From Armillaria gallica (lineage: Eukaryota > Basidiomycota > Agaricomycetes > Agaricales > Physalacriaceae), in the NCBI GenBank assembly GCA_037576215.1, contig JBANDB010000004.1:682001-746000 (forward strand): a stretch of DNA of 64,000 nt, written 5' to 3'. The notes beneath the pieces are model-generated. The model saw nothing but the letters and a program-made list of their open reading frames with translations, made no database searches and was not told the origin of the DNA. The position numbers and the translations under genes are program-made. Below are positions 12,015 to 23,185 of the stretch, in pieces (position 1 is the first letter of the stretch; every line of letters begins with the position of its first letter).

Positions 12015-12158
12015 TCATTCCGTTAGCACCAGTGGGACCCATCAACAAGATTCCCCCAGAATTACTCACAGAGATCTTCATGCGCTTCTCAATAGCCACG
12101 AACGACATTTTTACAGAATTGGAATGGTCTTTGATTGGGAGAGTCGTCTATCGTAAGG
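12015..12158 (+). pseudogene. F-box gene fragment
   Basis: An open plus-strand stretch reads PLIPLAPVGPINKIPPELLT, EIFMRFSIATNDIFTELEWS, LIGRVVYRK. This matches the first 40 or so residues of the F-box protein encoded at 7766-9098 (IGLIQKIPPELLTEIFLRFS, then ENAWVLTQV), in the opposite orientation. Homology stops after about 140 bp, and no LRR region follows before the convergent DUF262 gene. It is a truncated copy. The rest of 10975-12367 shows no gene I can support. Confidence 0.6.
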
Positions 12159-12367
12159 CCTCCTTCCTACGATACGCTATAGACCTAAGATGACAGAATT
12201 CTCCGTTGTTTTGGGAAAACATCTTAGTTTCGCAGCCACTCGGCAAGGAGAAATATAGGGGACAATGCAAAGCTACAAACAAATGATATAGAAAGCACCA
12301 GGGAGCTCGTTGACGAGAGAAGCCTACACAAAACCGCGTACTAACGACCCAAGAAAAAAGAAACAAT

Positions 12368-14020
12368 CTACACAATGGTATTGGGGGATGGCAAATTTTG
12401 CGGATTCGGAGGACTCTCCCCTCGCAATTCACGAATTTTCCCTTTAGCCTGCTCGTAATCCTCCGACTGCTTCGCTGCCTTTGACTTTCTAGCCTTCCTC
12501 GGAAGTGGCTTCCTTGCTGCCTCGACTTCGTCATCATCGTCATCGTCCTCTAGTAGATATCTGCTCCCGTTTCTCCCTTTATCTGCACGCTTGACGAACT
12601 CGAGCATATGCTTCCCAACTGAAACATTCGTCCGGACGTCGCGGAAAGCCTCCCGAACATCCGCTCGTATCTCCTTCACCAATGCTGCGAGACTTTTCTG
12701 ATCCTTAATGACATTGGCGAGGATGACGATGAATATAACCTCCACCGGCGACACTTTTCCTTTGCCATTCTGCTCCGGGACTTTGATCTCCTGAGCGCGT
12801 TCTAGCGCCTCAATCATCTTCGTCCTGTATGAATCTGACACATCCGCCGTGATATCGAGCCACTTTGTCAAAGTGGCACCGACAGCGATGTTCTTGACCT
12901 TGGGGTAATTCATGATGACGTGCGCGACGATGGCGTAACAACGGAAATCGGTCGCACGAGCGCGGTCAAACGGAAGGTTTTCGAGGGGGTAGGTGTTCAT
13001 TAGCTCACGGATAAGCTGCGCTCGAGGAGTATTGATGACTTGGAGTTTCTCTGGCAGGACGTTAGCAAAGAGATACTCGGATAGACGGAGACGTACCTGC
13101 GGGAGTCAAGGCCATACCCAACTGGACACGTTGAAAGATATCCCGCTCGCCCTCATCAGCCAGGTCCTGATACTCAACACAAACGATTTGCTTGTTGGAA
13201 AACATACGGCAAAGATACTCAGGGAGTAATTTCTTCTTCCGCTTGCTAGGCGCGCCAGGGTTGTCTTTATACCAATATTTGTCACCCGTTTCACTGTTAA
13301 AAGGTATAATCAATAAAAGAAAGGGCAGAAGAAATATTGTGACGCACTGGTCTTGGTCTAAAGTAACAACAACGCTTCATTAATGGTGACAGATGAAGGA
13401 CCCGAGCAATGCTTACGGGGTATCTACGACGGAATCCATAAGAAATGAGGAGTATGAGAGATGCAGCAACTCACCAGGCCATCCATGAACCTGTCGAGGG
13501 GTAAAAACAAAAGACTGATCAGAAACAAACAAAAAATTCAAAAGTGAGCGCGCACCTATGAATTGACGTAAGCCTCTGCTTGCCGTCAATACACGTCTTC
13601 GTTTCTGTGCCATCATCGAATGAATTCACCGCTATCCATGCATGAGCCAGGTCACATGGTAGAGACGAGCTGCTGACCGAAAATTATCGGTGGGATGTAA
13701 AAGTTCCTCAAGACAGAATCTATCAGTCCTGTCTGCTTTTGCTGAGTCCAGACGACATCTGCAAGGTTCGATTAACAAAGGGACCCAAAGAAGCATCATC
13801 AGCATGGCTCACCTCGCTGGTATTCGGGGTCCAAGTTGATATCATTCGTCAGGATCTGTTCGTACAGCGCCTGGGCCGTGTAAGTCGTTGCACGAGGGAC
13901 CTTGAGCGCGTTGCTCAGCTTGTACTCGTCAGGGTCGCGTCGTGGTGCTGATTTTGATGCAGAAGGTATAGCACCATAATCTTCGGAGCGGGCGTCGTCG
14001 TCGGAGCCATCATCGTACAT
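12368..14020 (-). CDS. DUF262 (ParB/GmrS-like) domain protein A, multi-exon
   Basis: Start chosen at the ATG at 14020 (MYDDGSDDDARSEDYGAIPS), giving an acidic N-terminus. Spliced exons then give the DUF262 landmarks: ALYEQILTNDINLDPEYQRG, DVVWTQQKQTGLIDSVLRNF + YIPPIIF, TKTCIDGKQRLTSI (the D-G-x-Q-R motif), FMDGL, CVEYQDLADEGERDIFQRVQ + LGMALTPA, and AQLIRELMNTYPLENLPF. A helical C-terminal part ends in an acidic run and a basic stretch (RKPLPRKARKSKAAKQSE). At least six short introns. In bacteria DUF262 proteins resemble ParB-fold nucleotidases, for example GmrS of the GmrSD type IV restriction enzyme. The role in fungi is not known. The stop is at 12368. A diverged paralog sits at 49155-51511. 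The HNH gene lies directly upstream on the same strand (131 bp between its stop and this ATG). Confidence 0.8.
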
Positions 14021-14151
14021 CCTGGTCGTCGTTCGGAGCGACGACGTGATGGTCAAAGGGCAAAGTGATCCGAATTACAAATTTTGCTATTGTTCAAACC
14101 GCTCGGTCCGATCTTGCCGGTCCGGTCGTTTGGGTTCGAACTCGTGCCGCA

Positions 14152-15482
14152 TCATGGCCGCCTTCGGATAGTTCGTCCACCGTGAAGACTCATCGCATTG
14201 TGCCCTGTACAATCAAGTGGTATTGGTAACCGTGATACTACCGCTTCACAACTAGACTTACCAATGACGGTTTGCCATCGAGCATCTGTCATCGGTGCGA
14301 GCTCGACTGTATTGTCGCTACCAACCGAATTGACCCCAAAATCATCCATCATTCGAAGAACAACAGACGATGGAAAGTCCTCGTCAATATCGCCTTCGAG
14401 AATACACACTTTGAGAGATATTCGAAAATGCTCTCTGAGGAACCAATCTTCGGGCCCCTCGTTGGCGCTGACTCGCAGATGGGATGGGAGAAGCTTTTCA
14501 GCTGCGCCGATATCGCGAAAGATTAAAACACGATAACCATCCTAGGAAGTAGTTAGCAGTCTGGAGCTAAGCACAAATTGAAAGTGCTCTTACGTCAACG
14601 TCGACGCTGAAAGCATTGTCATGAAAAAAGGGGATGAGATCCTTGTGAAGAAACGCAGCGTTAGAGGCTGTTTCGAAGAACTGAAGTATAGGATGGTAAT
14701 CGTCTCTTAGGGGAGGAAAACAACACTGGAATGCCGTCTGAGCAAAAGAGTCGTATACAAATATTGACCTTACCAAGCGAGCAAAACAAGGGGGAAACAT
14801 CCATACTAAATCAGTATCATTATGAGATGCAGTTCCGGTGACGAAGCATCTGTACTGGTCTCTTCGCCTGACCGCCTGCGCCACCGAAGGTATCACATCA
14901 AGCTTGTGCGAAGATGTTAGCTCGCAAGATAAGGAATGTAGAGAAACATACCATGATCCCTGGATTAGGATGGATCGTCCAGGTTTTTGAATGGCTGCGA
15001 AAGAAGGTGGATTGGGCGTAGTCGTGATCTGTGGTAAAAATCTTGCTGTGCTGTCTGTGTAGCGTTAGTTGTATGACGGCTGGATTAACATTGGCAGAAT
15101 ATTACCTGCATCATACCAACCGTATTTTCCAGGCGGAAGCTGTTTGGAAGAATTCTCGGGGATGGGAGGACCACTGGGCATTATAGCATAAACCATGATC
15201 CCGAACTGGTGTACCATTGCTGGACGCAGATGGAAAGGCTCACTATGTGGAGCCTGAAGGTATGCCCAGCGCTGCACCGTGACGCTGCTGATAGGTATGC
15301 GACGCTGGTTTACTCCTGGAGGTAAATTGGAATCGTTAGTATTGGGAATGAAATCATATCGGCGGTTTCATCCGGTACACACCGACAAGCAGCCTGGCTG
15401 GCAAAGACGTCGAGAAAATGAAAGTATCACGCTCGTACAACTTAGATTTCACAGACAGAAGAGGATGCGGTACAACGGTCAT
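14152..15482 (-). CDS. HNH-nuclease-domain-like protein (basidiomycete type), multi-exon
   Basis: Start at 15482 (MTVVPHPLLSVKSKLYERDT). Joined exons read LPARLLVG + VNQRRIPISSVTVQRWAYLQ, AMVHQFGIMVYAIMPSGPPI, HSKIFTTDHDYAQSTFFRSH, then LDVIPSVAQAVRRRDQYRCF + VTGTASHNDTDLVWMFPPCF. The last segment is the HNH_2-like core (RDxxRCxxTG ... FPP). Then DVDDGYRVLIFRDIGAAEKL, and the C-terminus after an intron HNAMSLHGGRTIRRRP, ending at 14152. The position where HNH_2 proteins usually carry the first His (AHI-P) reads VWMFPP, so nuclease activity is doubtful. This W-x-x-P version is common in the mushroom branch of the family as I know it. About six introns of 50-60 nt. It is tandem with the DUF262 gene on the same strand. 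Confidence 0.7.
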
Positions 15483-16580
15483 AATATGGCTACAACGTAC
15501 TCGGGATGTGATGTGCCAAAAGGTACGTCAAGCCGAAACTCAATAGATATTTCAATTTGATTTCAATTGCCGCCTCTCACCGGGCCGGTTCTTCGCTTCT
15601 CTTACTTCTCCCCACCACCTCGCATAAAGGTGAACCTGGTAAGCCTTGTCTATATTTGTGGTGAATGGTACTTGCGTAACCGCAGGGTACAACGCTAGGT
15701 TAATCTATCAGCATTTGAGCGTGTACAAAGTTCCTCTGCCTCCTGATCTCACGGCCAGGTCGGCGTAACGAGTCAAGATAGTCTGCAGCATAACAACAGA
15801 CAGCATGCTGTCGCTAGCCTCTAGTATCATTATATGCAAGCAATTGTGTTAAGAGGTATATGCCATCCCCCCCACATGACGATCAGATACTAGGATTTAT
15901 CATTAATCAACCAGTGATTCCATTTTCGAAATGACGTGGGTCGTCTGGCCTTCTGCCAACCGTCGTGACGGACAAGCTTCAGTCACTAGCAAATACAGCG
16001 ATGACCTACAGGTCGGAGAACAGGTGATGTCAGATGAACGGTACTACGAGCTCGAGAAAGGTGGTGACTGAATCGGGAGACTTCATGATCGTCATCACAG
16101 GTACAAATTTGAATTCCGTTAGACTCTCGAACGTGCACCCTTTATGTGCGCCTCACCATTATCTGGTATAATCTCTTATTCACCGTTTGGCCTCTCCAGC
16201 CCCTATCCTCAGTATTGTCATTCCGAGGCAAGGCATACGCGGACAATATACATATTGAAAAGTTTGACCTTGGTCCACACTAATGGACATACGGTTTCCC
16301 TCTCTTTGTTTGATACTTCAAATAGACTAAAGATATTGATCCCCAGTATAACTCTCCCCGTCGTAATCCGATGTGCGCATCTAATTTGCCGCCATTGAAA
16401 CCCTCAACTCCAGAGTAGACTCTGAAAAGGTGTTGCATCTGAGGAACCAAGTATCCTTTCTATTCGTATTCAAGCTGCGTGATGTTCTATTAACGCATCT
16501 ACAGAATGCTCAGAATGGGATCGCGTCCGAGATATATAATGACTCCCCACTAGGATGCCGGGCTGTACAGCGCAGTGACC
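15483..16580. other. intergenic region, no gene seen
   Basis: About 1.1 kb between the divergently transcribed HNH gene (minus) and the membrane-protein gene (plus). No frame with family support, no clear repeat. It must hold both promoters. Confidence 0.4.
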
Positions 16581-17887
16581 ATGAAAAGTCTTCCGGTAGA
16601 TTACGCGTCTCTCGTTGGTGTTTGGTGTAGCACTGTTCTTTATGGTGTGTGGAACGATATATCTAACGAGCATCCTGTTAATGGCCTCTATTCTAGGTGT
16701 CAAGTATGTACTCCAAGTATTTTCGAGTCCGAAAAATATTGACCGCTTCTCAGTCTGGTCCTTTACTTTAGCTGTGTCAATCTGCTCATCAGGCGTCGTT
16801 TGTGGTGCATTTCCTTACCAAAGGACATCTTCAGTGACACATACCAGACTTACCCTTTTCCCTTATAGGATCTTACTTGGGAGTGCGACTCTTCAGTTTA
16901 TCATTTCAACGATACATATTGCCGCAGGTTTGCGCTCTATAATAGAAGGTTTCATCTTGTTGAAGGACCCAAATGGTTCCATTTTGTACTGGGAAGATAA
17001 CTCCCGATTGGTTAACGTCCTCCAGGAGACTGCCACAATCACGAATGTGAGTTGCTTTTACATTATATACAAGTATCATCTTGATATTTGCTTAGTGCAT
17101 TGCGTGCGACACAATAATGCTGTGGAGATTATATGTAATTTGGAATAAGAGTGTGAAGATGTCCGTGCCTCCCGTACGTTTCGCGAGTCCATAATTACTA
17201 ACCTCGGCTGACGGCAAACGTACTCCAGGCCGCCATGGTCCTGGCATTCGGCGGTCAGTCCTCATTTCCTTGTCGTTTTTGTTCCCATCTTACTCCTCTC
17301 GTTTGAAGTCTGCGGCTACATTTCTATATACCACTTATCAAGTATGGATCCCAGGCAAGAATCTATCCAAAACATTTACCGATGGCTTCAGGCGTCGTAT
17401 TCGCTGTCTCTAGCTACACAGCTTTCCGTTACAACTATGATTGTATCTCGTATCTGGTGGCTGTCGCAGCGAGCCGGAACCTGGAAACCTGGCCCAACGT
17501 CCAAGCCATCTATAGGCATCATTTGGATGATCGTCGAGTCGGGTGCGATATCTGCCATTACATCGACTCTTTTCCTCGCCTTCTTCAATACGGATGCTAA
17601 GATTAGCATCATCCTTGCTGATTCGCTGGGGCAGATAAGTGTATGCCATCTCTGCTTCCTTATGCAGCTGTAGGGATGTGCTAACTCGCTGTGTAGGCTA
17701 TCGCTCCATCCTTGATCTTGTTCCGTGTTGCATTGGATACGGAAGTAAGGAAAAGTGTCTATGAGCCATCGTTCAATCTTCATACGCGCAGGGTGCTGCG
17801 CGTCACAGTAGAGCATTCAGTATGCTCCGACCAAACCTACTTGAAGCCCGAGGATCTCGGCCACTAGTGCAAGGCGTGGAAATATAG
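16581..17887 (+). CDS. polytopic membrane protein of the basidiomycete LVGVW...LYG family
   Basis: Exons join to MKSLPVDYASLVGVWCSTVL + YGVKYVLQVF, a start typical of this large uncharacterised mushroom family of about seven TM segments. Further segments: FSVWSFTLAVSICSSG; RILLGSATLQFIISTIHIAA; TITN + CIACDTIMLWRLYVIWNKSV; VVFVPILLLSFEVCGYISIY; YSLSLATQLSVTTMIVSRIW; IGIIWMIVESGAISAITSTL; AIAPSLILFRVALDTE. The C-terminus (GAARHSRAFSMLRPNLLEAR) ends at 17887. Substrate or ligand unknown. Between about 17160 and 17285 no GT-AG intron that I tried keeps the frame from NKSVKMSVPP to VVFVPILL, so either a non-canonical intron or a one-base frameshift is present; the gene may be damaged. Confidence 0.62.
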
Positions 17888-18966
17888 GCAGCAGCATATT
17901 TGATAGACATATAGCTATACATATCGAACTTAGATTTCGAGACGAGTGTCATTCCGAAAAGAATAGTACTTACTTTATACCATATTTGATAGGAGTGGAA
18001 GCCTCGATCGTGATACTTGGCATATTTATAAAGGCGAAATACATACTACGTCCTGTTTGGCACAGTTACTCGCTCTCACACTTTGTACCCGTACGTTACC
18101 GTCCGTATTAGAGGAGAATACCTCAATTCCAAGAAGATCGGGCCGGTTCCCGGACCGTGGAAGTCTGCGCGAACCGGATAGGTACCGGGCCACTTCTACC
18201 ACGTGGGTACCGTCTGCCTCTTATTCGTCCCCACCACACCAACCACCTTATGTTTAACAGACTAGTAACGGAGAATTGTTCTATAGAAAGAACACCGGAA
18301 CTTATCAATGGTGCAGCAAGACCGCTGTTCGTTCGGCGCGGGTTAGGAGTGTGAAAGCCTTCCAGCCAGGTCCTCATGTGTTCATTTTTCTGGCGTCATC
18401 TTATTCTTGATAAATATCAGGGCGGTGGCTTAGAGAGATCTTGTCGATGCTTTCTCTTCATCGATAAAGATCTGTACCCTCGGGGACGCCGAAGGCATGG
18501 ACATTTCTAAAAATACCGATGATGCTAGACGTGAGGGCCTGATGAAAGTTGGGTGCTTTTCATACAGTGCGTTATAAATGTGTACCTACTCTGCGTTATT
18601 CGTGTCTCATATTTCCTAGCAACAGTGGCCCACAACCAGCTATAATAATCTCAGTCTGAAGCCTCTCTACGTCTTCCTAGCCTTGAGATGATCGCTCGTG
18701 CTTCGCTACCGGGGATTAGTGGATGCCGAGACACATGATGTGAGGTGCTTCCGCACTTTGCACCGCCCCTACGCGGTTCGACTACTAGAGTACACCGCGG
18801 CCCTGATACGATCACTTTCAAGGTGGTGGCAGCAGGGATGAGTTCTTGCCAAGAGTTTCGTGCAGCTCCATATCCTGATGGTCAAAGGGGGATTTCAGAA
18901 CTCTCTCCTACACACCTCCAGCGTTTAGAAGTTTCATTCATTCATTTTCCTTCACCGCTGGCGGCG
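17888..18966. other. intergenic region, no gene seen
   Basis: No supported frame on either strand; likely 3' flank of the membrane-protein gene and promoter of the first receptor-like gene. Confidence 0.35.
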
Positions 18967-19603
18967 ATGCTGTTCCTACTTCTCTCGTACGTGTACTTTG
19001 CAGATCAGTATCTCTTCTTATAACGACGTTGTTCTCAAGTCTTTCTTTTGCTCTTTGGACACTGTGCGTCTCTGCGCTCAAAATCTCAGCCCCAGACCAT
19101 GCTCTCAAGAATCAGAATGTCACAGTCAACTTGACATATTCACCGAGCGATCCCCCGTACTTCTTTCTGGCGGAGTTAAATATCGATGGTTCCCCACAGG
19201 TTTCCAGAAATGTGACTAATGTTAGTGGCTTCACAGCCAATACGGCTGTTAATATTACATTTCACGACACCGGGTGAGTATCACGTCCCTCTCCAGTTTA
19301 AGCCGAATCCTCATCCCTCCATTTTTAGAACCTTTCAAGTCCTTGCTTCCAATGTTTCCGAGTAAGCCGTGATTTGTTGCAATGGCTACACAAGTTTCTC
19401 TTATGAGCGGTTCAGCTCGAAAGATCTCAACGTTTCCAGTGCCTCGTACCTCCTCGCGGAGAGTCAGAGGGTACAAGTACAAGGACCCAAGTCGCCAGGT
19501 GACAAACAGCACAATGGTCACAATGGTCACGGCAACGAAGACGATAATCACGGCGGCAATGGCTCAGGAAGATCGGGCTCGACGTGGGTCCTGCAATGTC
19601 TGA
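18967..19603 (+). pseudogene. G1: ectodomain-only member of the receptor-like family
   Basis: Splicing gives MLFLLLSLSFALWTLCVSAL (signal peptide), KISAPDHALKNQNVTVNLTY, SPSDPPYFFLAELNIDG, a strand-rich part with several N-glycosylation sites (NVT, NVS, NIT), FHDTG + TFQVLASNVSD + GSARKISTFPV. This is the same two-exon ectodomain layout as in G2-G9 (compare FNQTG/TFEFQAFAER in G9). Beyond about 19440 the sequence becomes a short Thr-rich frame (TNSTMVTMVTATKTIITAA) ending at 19603. I find no clear transmembrane helix with a cytoplasmic tail like the siblings. It is either a truncated copy or a secreted form. The end point is uncertain. Confidence 0.5.
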
Positions 19604-20420
19604 AACCTAATCGATCTTATCTCTGCTCAACAGGCAAACAGTCAATGCGGTGCCGCTGGCTTCTCCCGCATCATCCAATACATCATTGTAAGCCTGTCAA
19701 ATCTTTGCGGTGAACAACGCTTAGTTCTCTCAGAGGCGATTCTTCTGCAATTGCAAGAGCCTCGCCGCCGGCACTAGCTTTCTGTGTACTTTTGGGGCTA
19801 CTTTTGTTGCTTACAGCAGGGCCCATTTGAGGTTAATCACCTGTACTGGACCGTTGGCGCGTGTTTCATTAATCTTTCGCGTTATATATACCCATCTTGA
19901 TTGTTTCGTTGAGGCCAAGTCCTTAGTACCATGATCATAATGCGGTGGCGCTGATCATCTGACAATGATGTACTATGAAAGAACTCCGGTTCATGGCGAC
20001 TCCGATCTTGACCGTCTACATCGGAAGTGCCCGAAGGAGCCATGCCTTCCTCGCGTCGGTCTGGTCTTTCTTTGATTGATGGATCGGTATAGCCTATTTC
20101 CCCAACTGCTGTCTCTGCCTCGTAGCACGAGACGGCAAACAATCCGTGATGCTACCTAGCACAGTATATTGGGATCTGATGCTGATGTAAGAGATGGCAC
20201 CCTCATCACGTACATGGAGAGATGTGACTGTCGCTCAACAGACGACGGGGATGATAAAAAGTTCTTCTCTGACAAACGAATTAGCCGACCTCCCTTCGAT
20301 CCTGGTCTTATTCAGCACGTTGGATGGAAACTGCTCCCCTACAAGTCGACGTTTGTAACGATTGAAGACCGTCCACATAATTCATACCTCGTCCTTTTCT
20401 TCTGCTTTCCACAGGTTGAA

Positions 20421-21500
20421 ATGTCTTTCGGTCCGTTTCATGTGTGAGTCCATACGTGATGTCTGTGATGACGGACTCATTTCCAGCAGGATATCCTTTC
20501 TCTCACTAGCTTCCATTTCATTTGCCCTTCAGATCCAAATCCCAGACGAAAAACATATATTTCAGGGACAGAACACCACAGTCACCCTCATACACGGTGA
20601 AAATGATCCCACCGATGTACTTCTCAAGAAAATTCGCCTTAAACATAACAGTTCATCGAATGACGCCCTTCATATCATCAACTTTACTGCTCCCGACGCA
20701 CAGGTCAATATCACCTTCAATCACCCCGAGTATGCCTGATTAATTTCCTCCGAACTCGGACGTCCTAACCATAAATCTCAGCAAGTACCAGATATTTGCT
20801 TACGGGAATACTTCGTCAGTTGCCACTTTTCATAACATGTCTTTCTGACTTGGACATGCTGAATGGACCACGATTCTAGTGACCCGATTGCACACAGTTC
20901 TGTATTCGAAGTCCAGGAAAACCCCGAGTGAGGAACCTTCAGTCTCATTACCATTGAATTCAGGTTCTGATCGCTTACAGAGATCATTCGCATCATAGTT
21001 CCGATAAGGGTCTAATCGTCGGTGCGGTGTTGGGCTCGGCGGTGCTTATCGTCATCGCTCTCCTTACAGTGTCCCTGATCTTCTTCCGCTCTCGTCGACG
21101 TCGGAGTTTCCAGGATCAAGCGCTACACCATTCCCCTACCGTACCAACTCCTTTTCTAAAATACCTCGCCGCCAAATGCAACCCTTGCCGAAAACCAGTT
21201 CGCCTTGATGACAATGCTCTGGAACCCTCAGTTTCTAGAAGCATAGCCCAACGGGAAAGTCTTCAAACTTTGGCGGAGGAATGCATGCCCCACGAAAGCA
21301 CGGTATTACCGTCGCAACCTCGTGCGATGAGCAATGGATCAGCTGGAGAGACACAACGGTTGCGGGCCCAGATACAACAGCTCATTCTCGACAGAGAATC
21401 AGCAAGGCCCCCGGGCAACGAGCAGGATCCACCTCCGGCATACGTGGAAGGAACGGAAAATGTGTTGAGAGTTGAAATTGAAACGTCGGCACCTTCATGA
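20421..21500 (+). CDS. G2: single-pass receptor-like protein, PPxY tail
   Basis: Exons join cleanly to an intact protein of roughly 280 residues. Signal peptide MSFGPFHVISFLSLASISFA; ectodomain IQIPDEKHIFQGQNTTVTLI ... ENDPTDVLLKKIRLKHN ... FTAPDAQVNITFNHPD + KYQIFAYGNT + SDPIAHSSVFEVQENPE; a short stalk DHSHHSSDKG; TM helix LIVGAVLGSAVLIVIALLTV; a basic stop-transfer SRRRRSF; then the tail. The tail contains DDNALEPSVSRSIAQRESLQ, the helix ETQRLRAQIQQLILDRE, and DPPPAYVEGTENV, a PPxY motif recognised in known systems by WW domains such as those of Rsp5/NEDD4 ligases. Four introns. The ectodomain, TM and 5' flank are almost the same as in G3, but the tails differ. Confidence 0.75.
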
Positions 21501-23185
21501 GCTATACACACTGTATCGAGTTCAAGTTAACGTTGAACGCTATCTGAGTGCCGGTGATAAAATTTCACGTTTGGGGGTCAAATTTTCACGCGAAAAGAAC
21601 TTGAAGAGTTTGAAGCCCAAAGGTTTTGTAGCCAATCACGCTCAAGAATTTCTGCGGGCATTGGTCAAGCATTGGTCTCAAGCAAGTCGGAAGTACGTAA
21701 TATACAGATACGAGTTCCGCGAGTAAGTATCTAATAAAGTGGCTTACCAGGCTAAAGTACGTAAGACACGTCATGGCTGGTCGCGGGACGAAATGTATCT
21801 CAATTTGAAATCGATTTTGCTATCAAGCCCCATTGAGTCTCTATTTTTTCTCGCTGTCATCCCCTTCAGTGAGGAGAGATATTCTGGTGCGGCGTAACAA
21901 CAGTGCTATGTCACCAGGTGAGCCATTGCCGTACCGTGTTTCAAGCTTAAAGTCTACTCACGAATCCCTCCTTTGTTGGGCGTTGTGATATTTAAATGCT
22001 ACTGGTTTCAGCGTGATGAGTCACGATCTTATCCCAAGGCCTTATGGGACAAGCGGTGAACCATCTGCACCCCAGACTACCGATTTCGCCCATCTCCTTC
22101 CGTAAAGCTGGGTCCAAACTCAGTGCACCTATGATGTCTATCAGCTTCGCTTCGGCAACTCCTTGTTCTGTGCGCCGTAGCTAAACCTTCCAAACGGAAT
22201 CTTCTTAGACTTCCGCAAGGCGAGGGGCGATATTGCGCCGTAACGGCCTGTAGGTCAATCCTTACCTCACAGCGTCCTAGAAGCTAAATCTTTGAGACAA
22301 TACATCCCGTCTCAACTTCGCTACTTCGAACAGCTTTCGTTTCGATAATCCCACAATGCCCGCGGTTATTTGGACGCTTATATGAAGCTGAATTGGTAAC
22401 GCTGTTTGAATAGCATGACTGATACGGACGACATAATTATCAGGCGATGAAGCCTGATGCATCTTCGTGAATTCTGTCCAATCTTTGCAGTTAAAAATCT
22501 TAATTCCCCTCATAGATACCGCTTCCGTCCTTGCGAGAACCGGGTCGACGGCTCAGTGCCTCGTTTAATTTTAGAGCCAACTCTATTTACTGTGCCGTAA
22601 AGTTTATCCAATTGATTCATTAGGCTTGCCACCGGTGTATTCCAAAAAGATTCTAATTCATTGACAACGCTCGCGCGGTACTGGATCTGGATCTGGTTCG
22701 TTGCGTTTGTAATCTTGATATCAATTGGAAGGGCTCCAAGGGAGTCATACTTGTCTGGTTGGCATCTGATCATCACAGACTTGATGTCGCTGTTTCAATT
22801 ACAGTCCTCCTCGCGAAAACGACACCTCCTTGAACATTACACTCTTTAGATAATTTAGGGTACTTGCTCCCAAGCGCCTACACTCAGATACATTTCATCC
22901 GGTAAGAAATCTGTGATATCGCCAAGCACAAGGATTGTGGATCTGATGCTGATATCAGAGACGTGTAGATATCGCTTCATTTACGTCCATCGAGAGATGT
23001 GATTGTGGCTTGACACACGACGGGATGGATTAAACTATTTCTCCGACAAATGAATTGACGGACCTCCTTGTCATCTTCGGCACGCTTGATGGAAACCGTT
23101 CCCCTACAAGTCGACGGTTGTAACGATTGAAGGCCGTCCACATAATTCATACCTCGTCCTTTTCTTCTTCTTTCCACAGGTTGGA
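21501..23185. other. spacer between G2 and G3, 3' part duplicated
   Basis: No gene seen in 21501-22920. From about 22925 to 23185 the sequence matches the 5' flank of G2 (about 20157-20420; shared blocks GGATCTGATGCTGAT and CGTCCACATAATTCATACCT), so the promoter was copied with the gene. Confidence 0.55.

Noticed and set aside
1987..15482. GMC oxidoreductase region as a secondary-metabolite cluster
   Set aside because: No synthase, P450 or dedicated regulator nearby; F-box, DUF262 and HNH genes are not tailoring enzymes.
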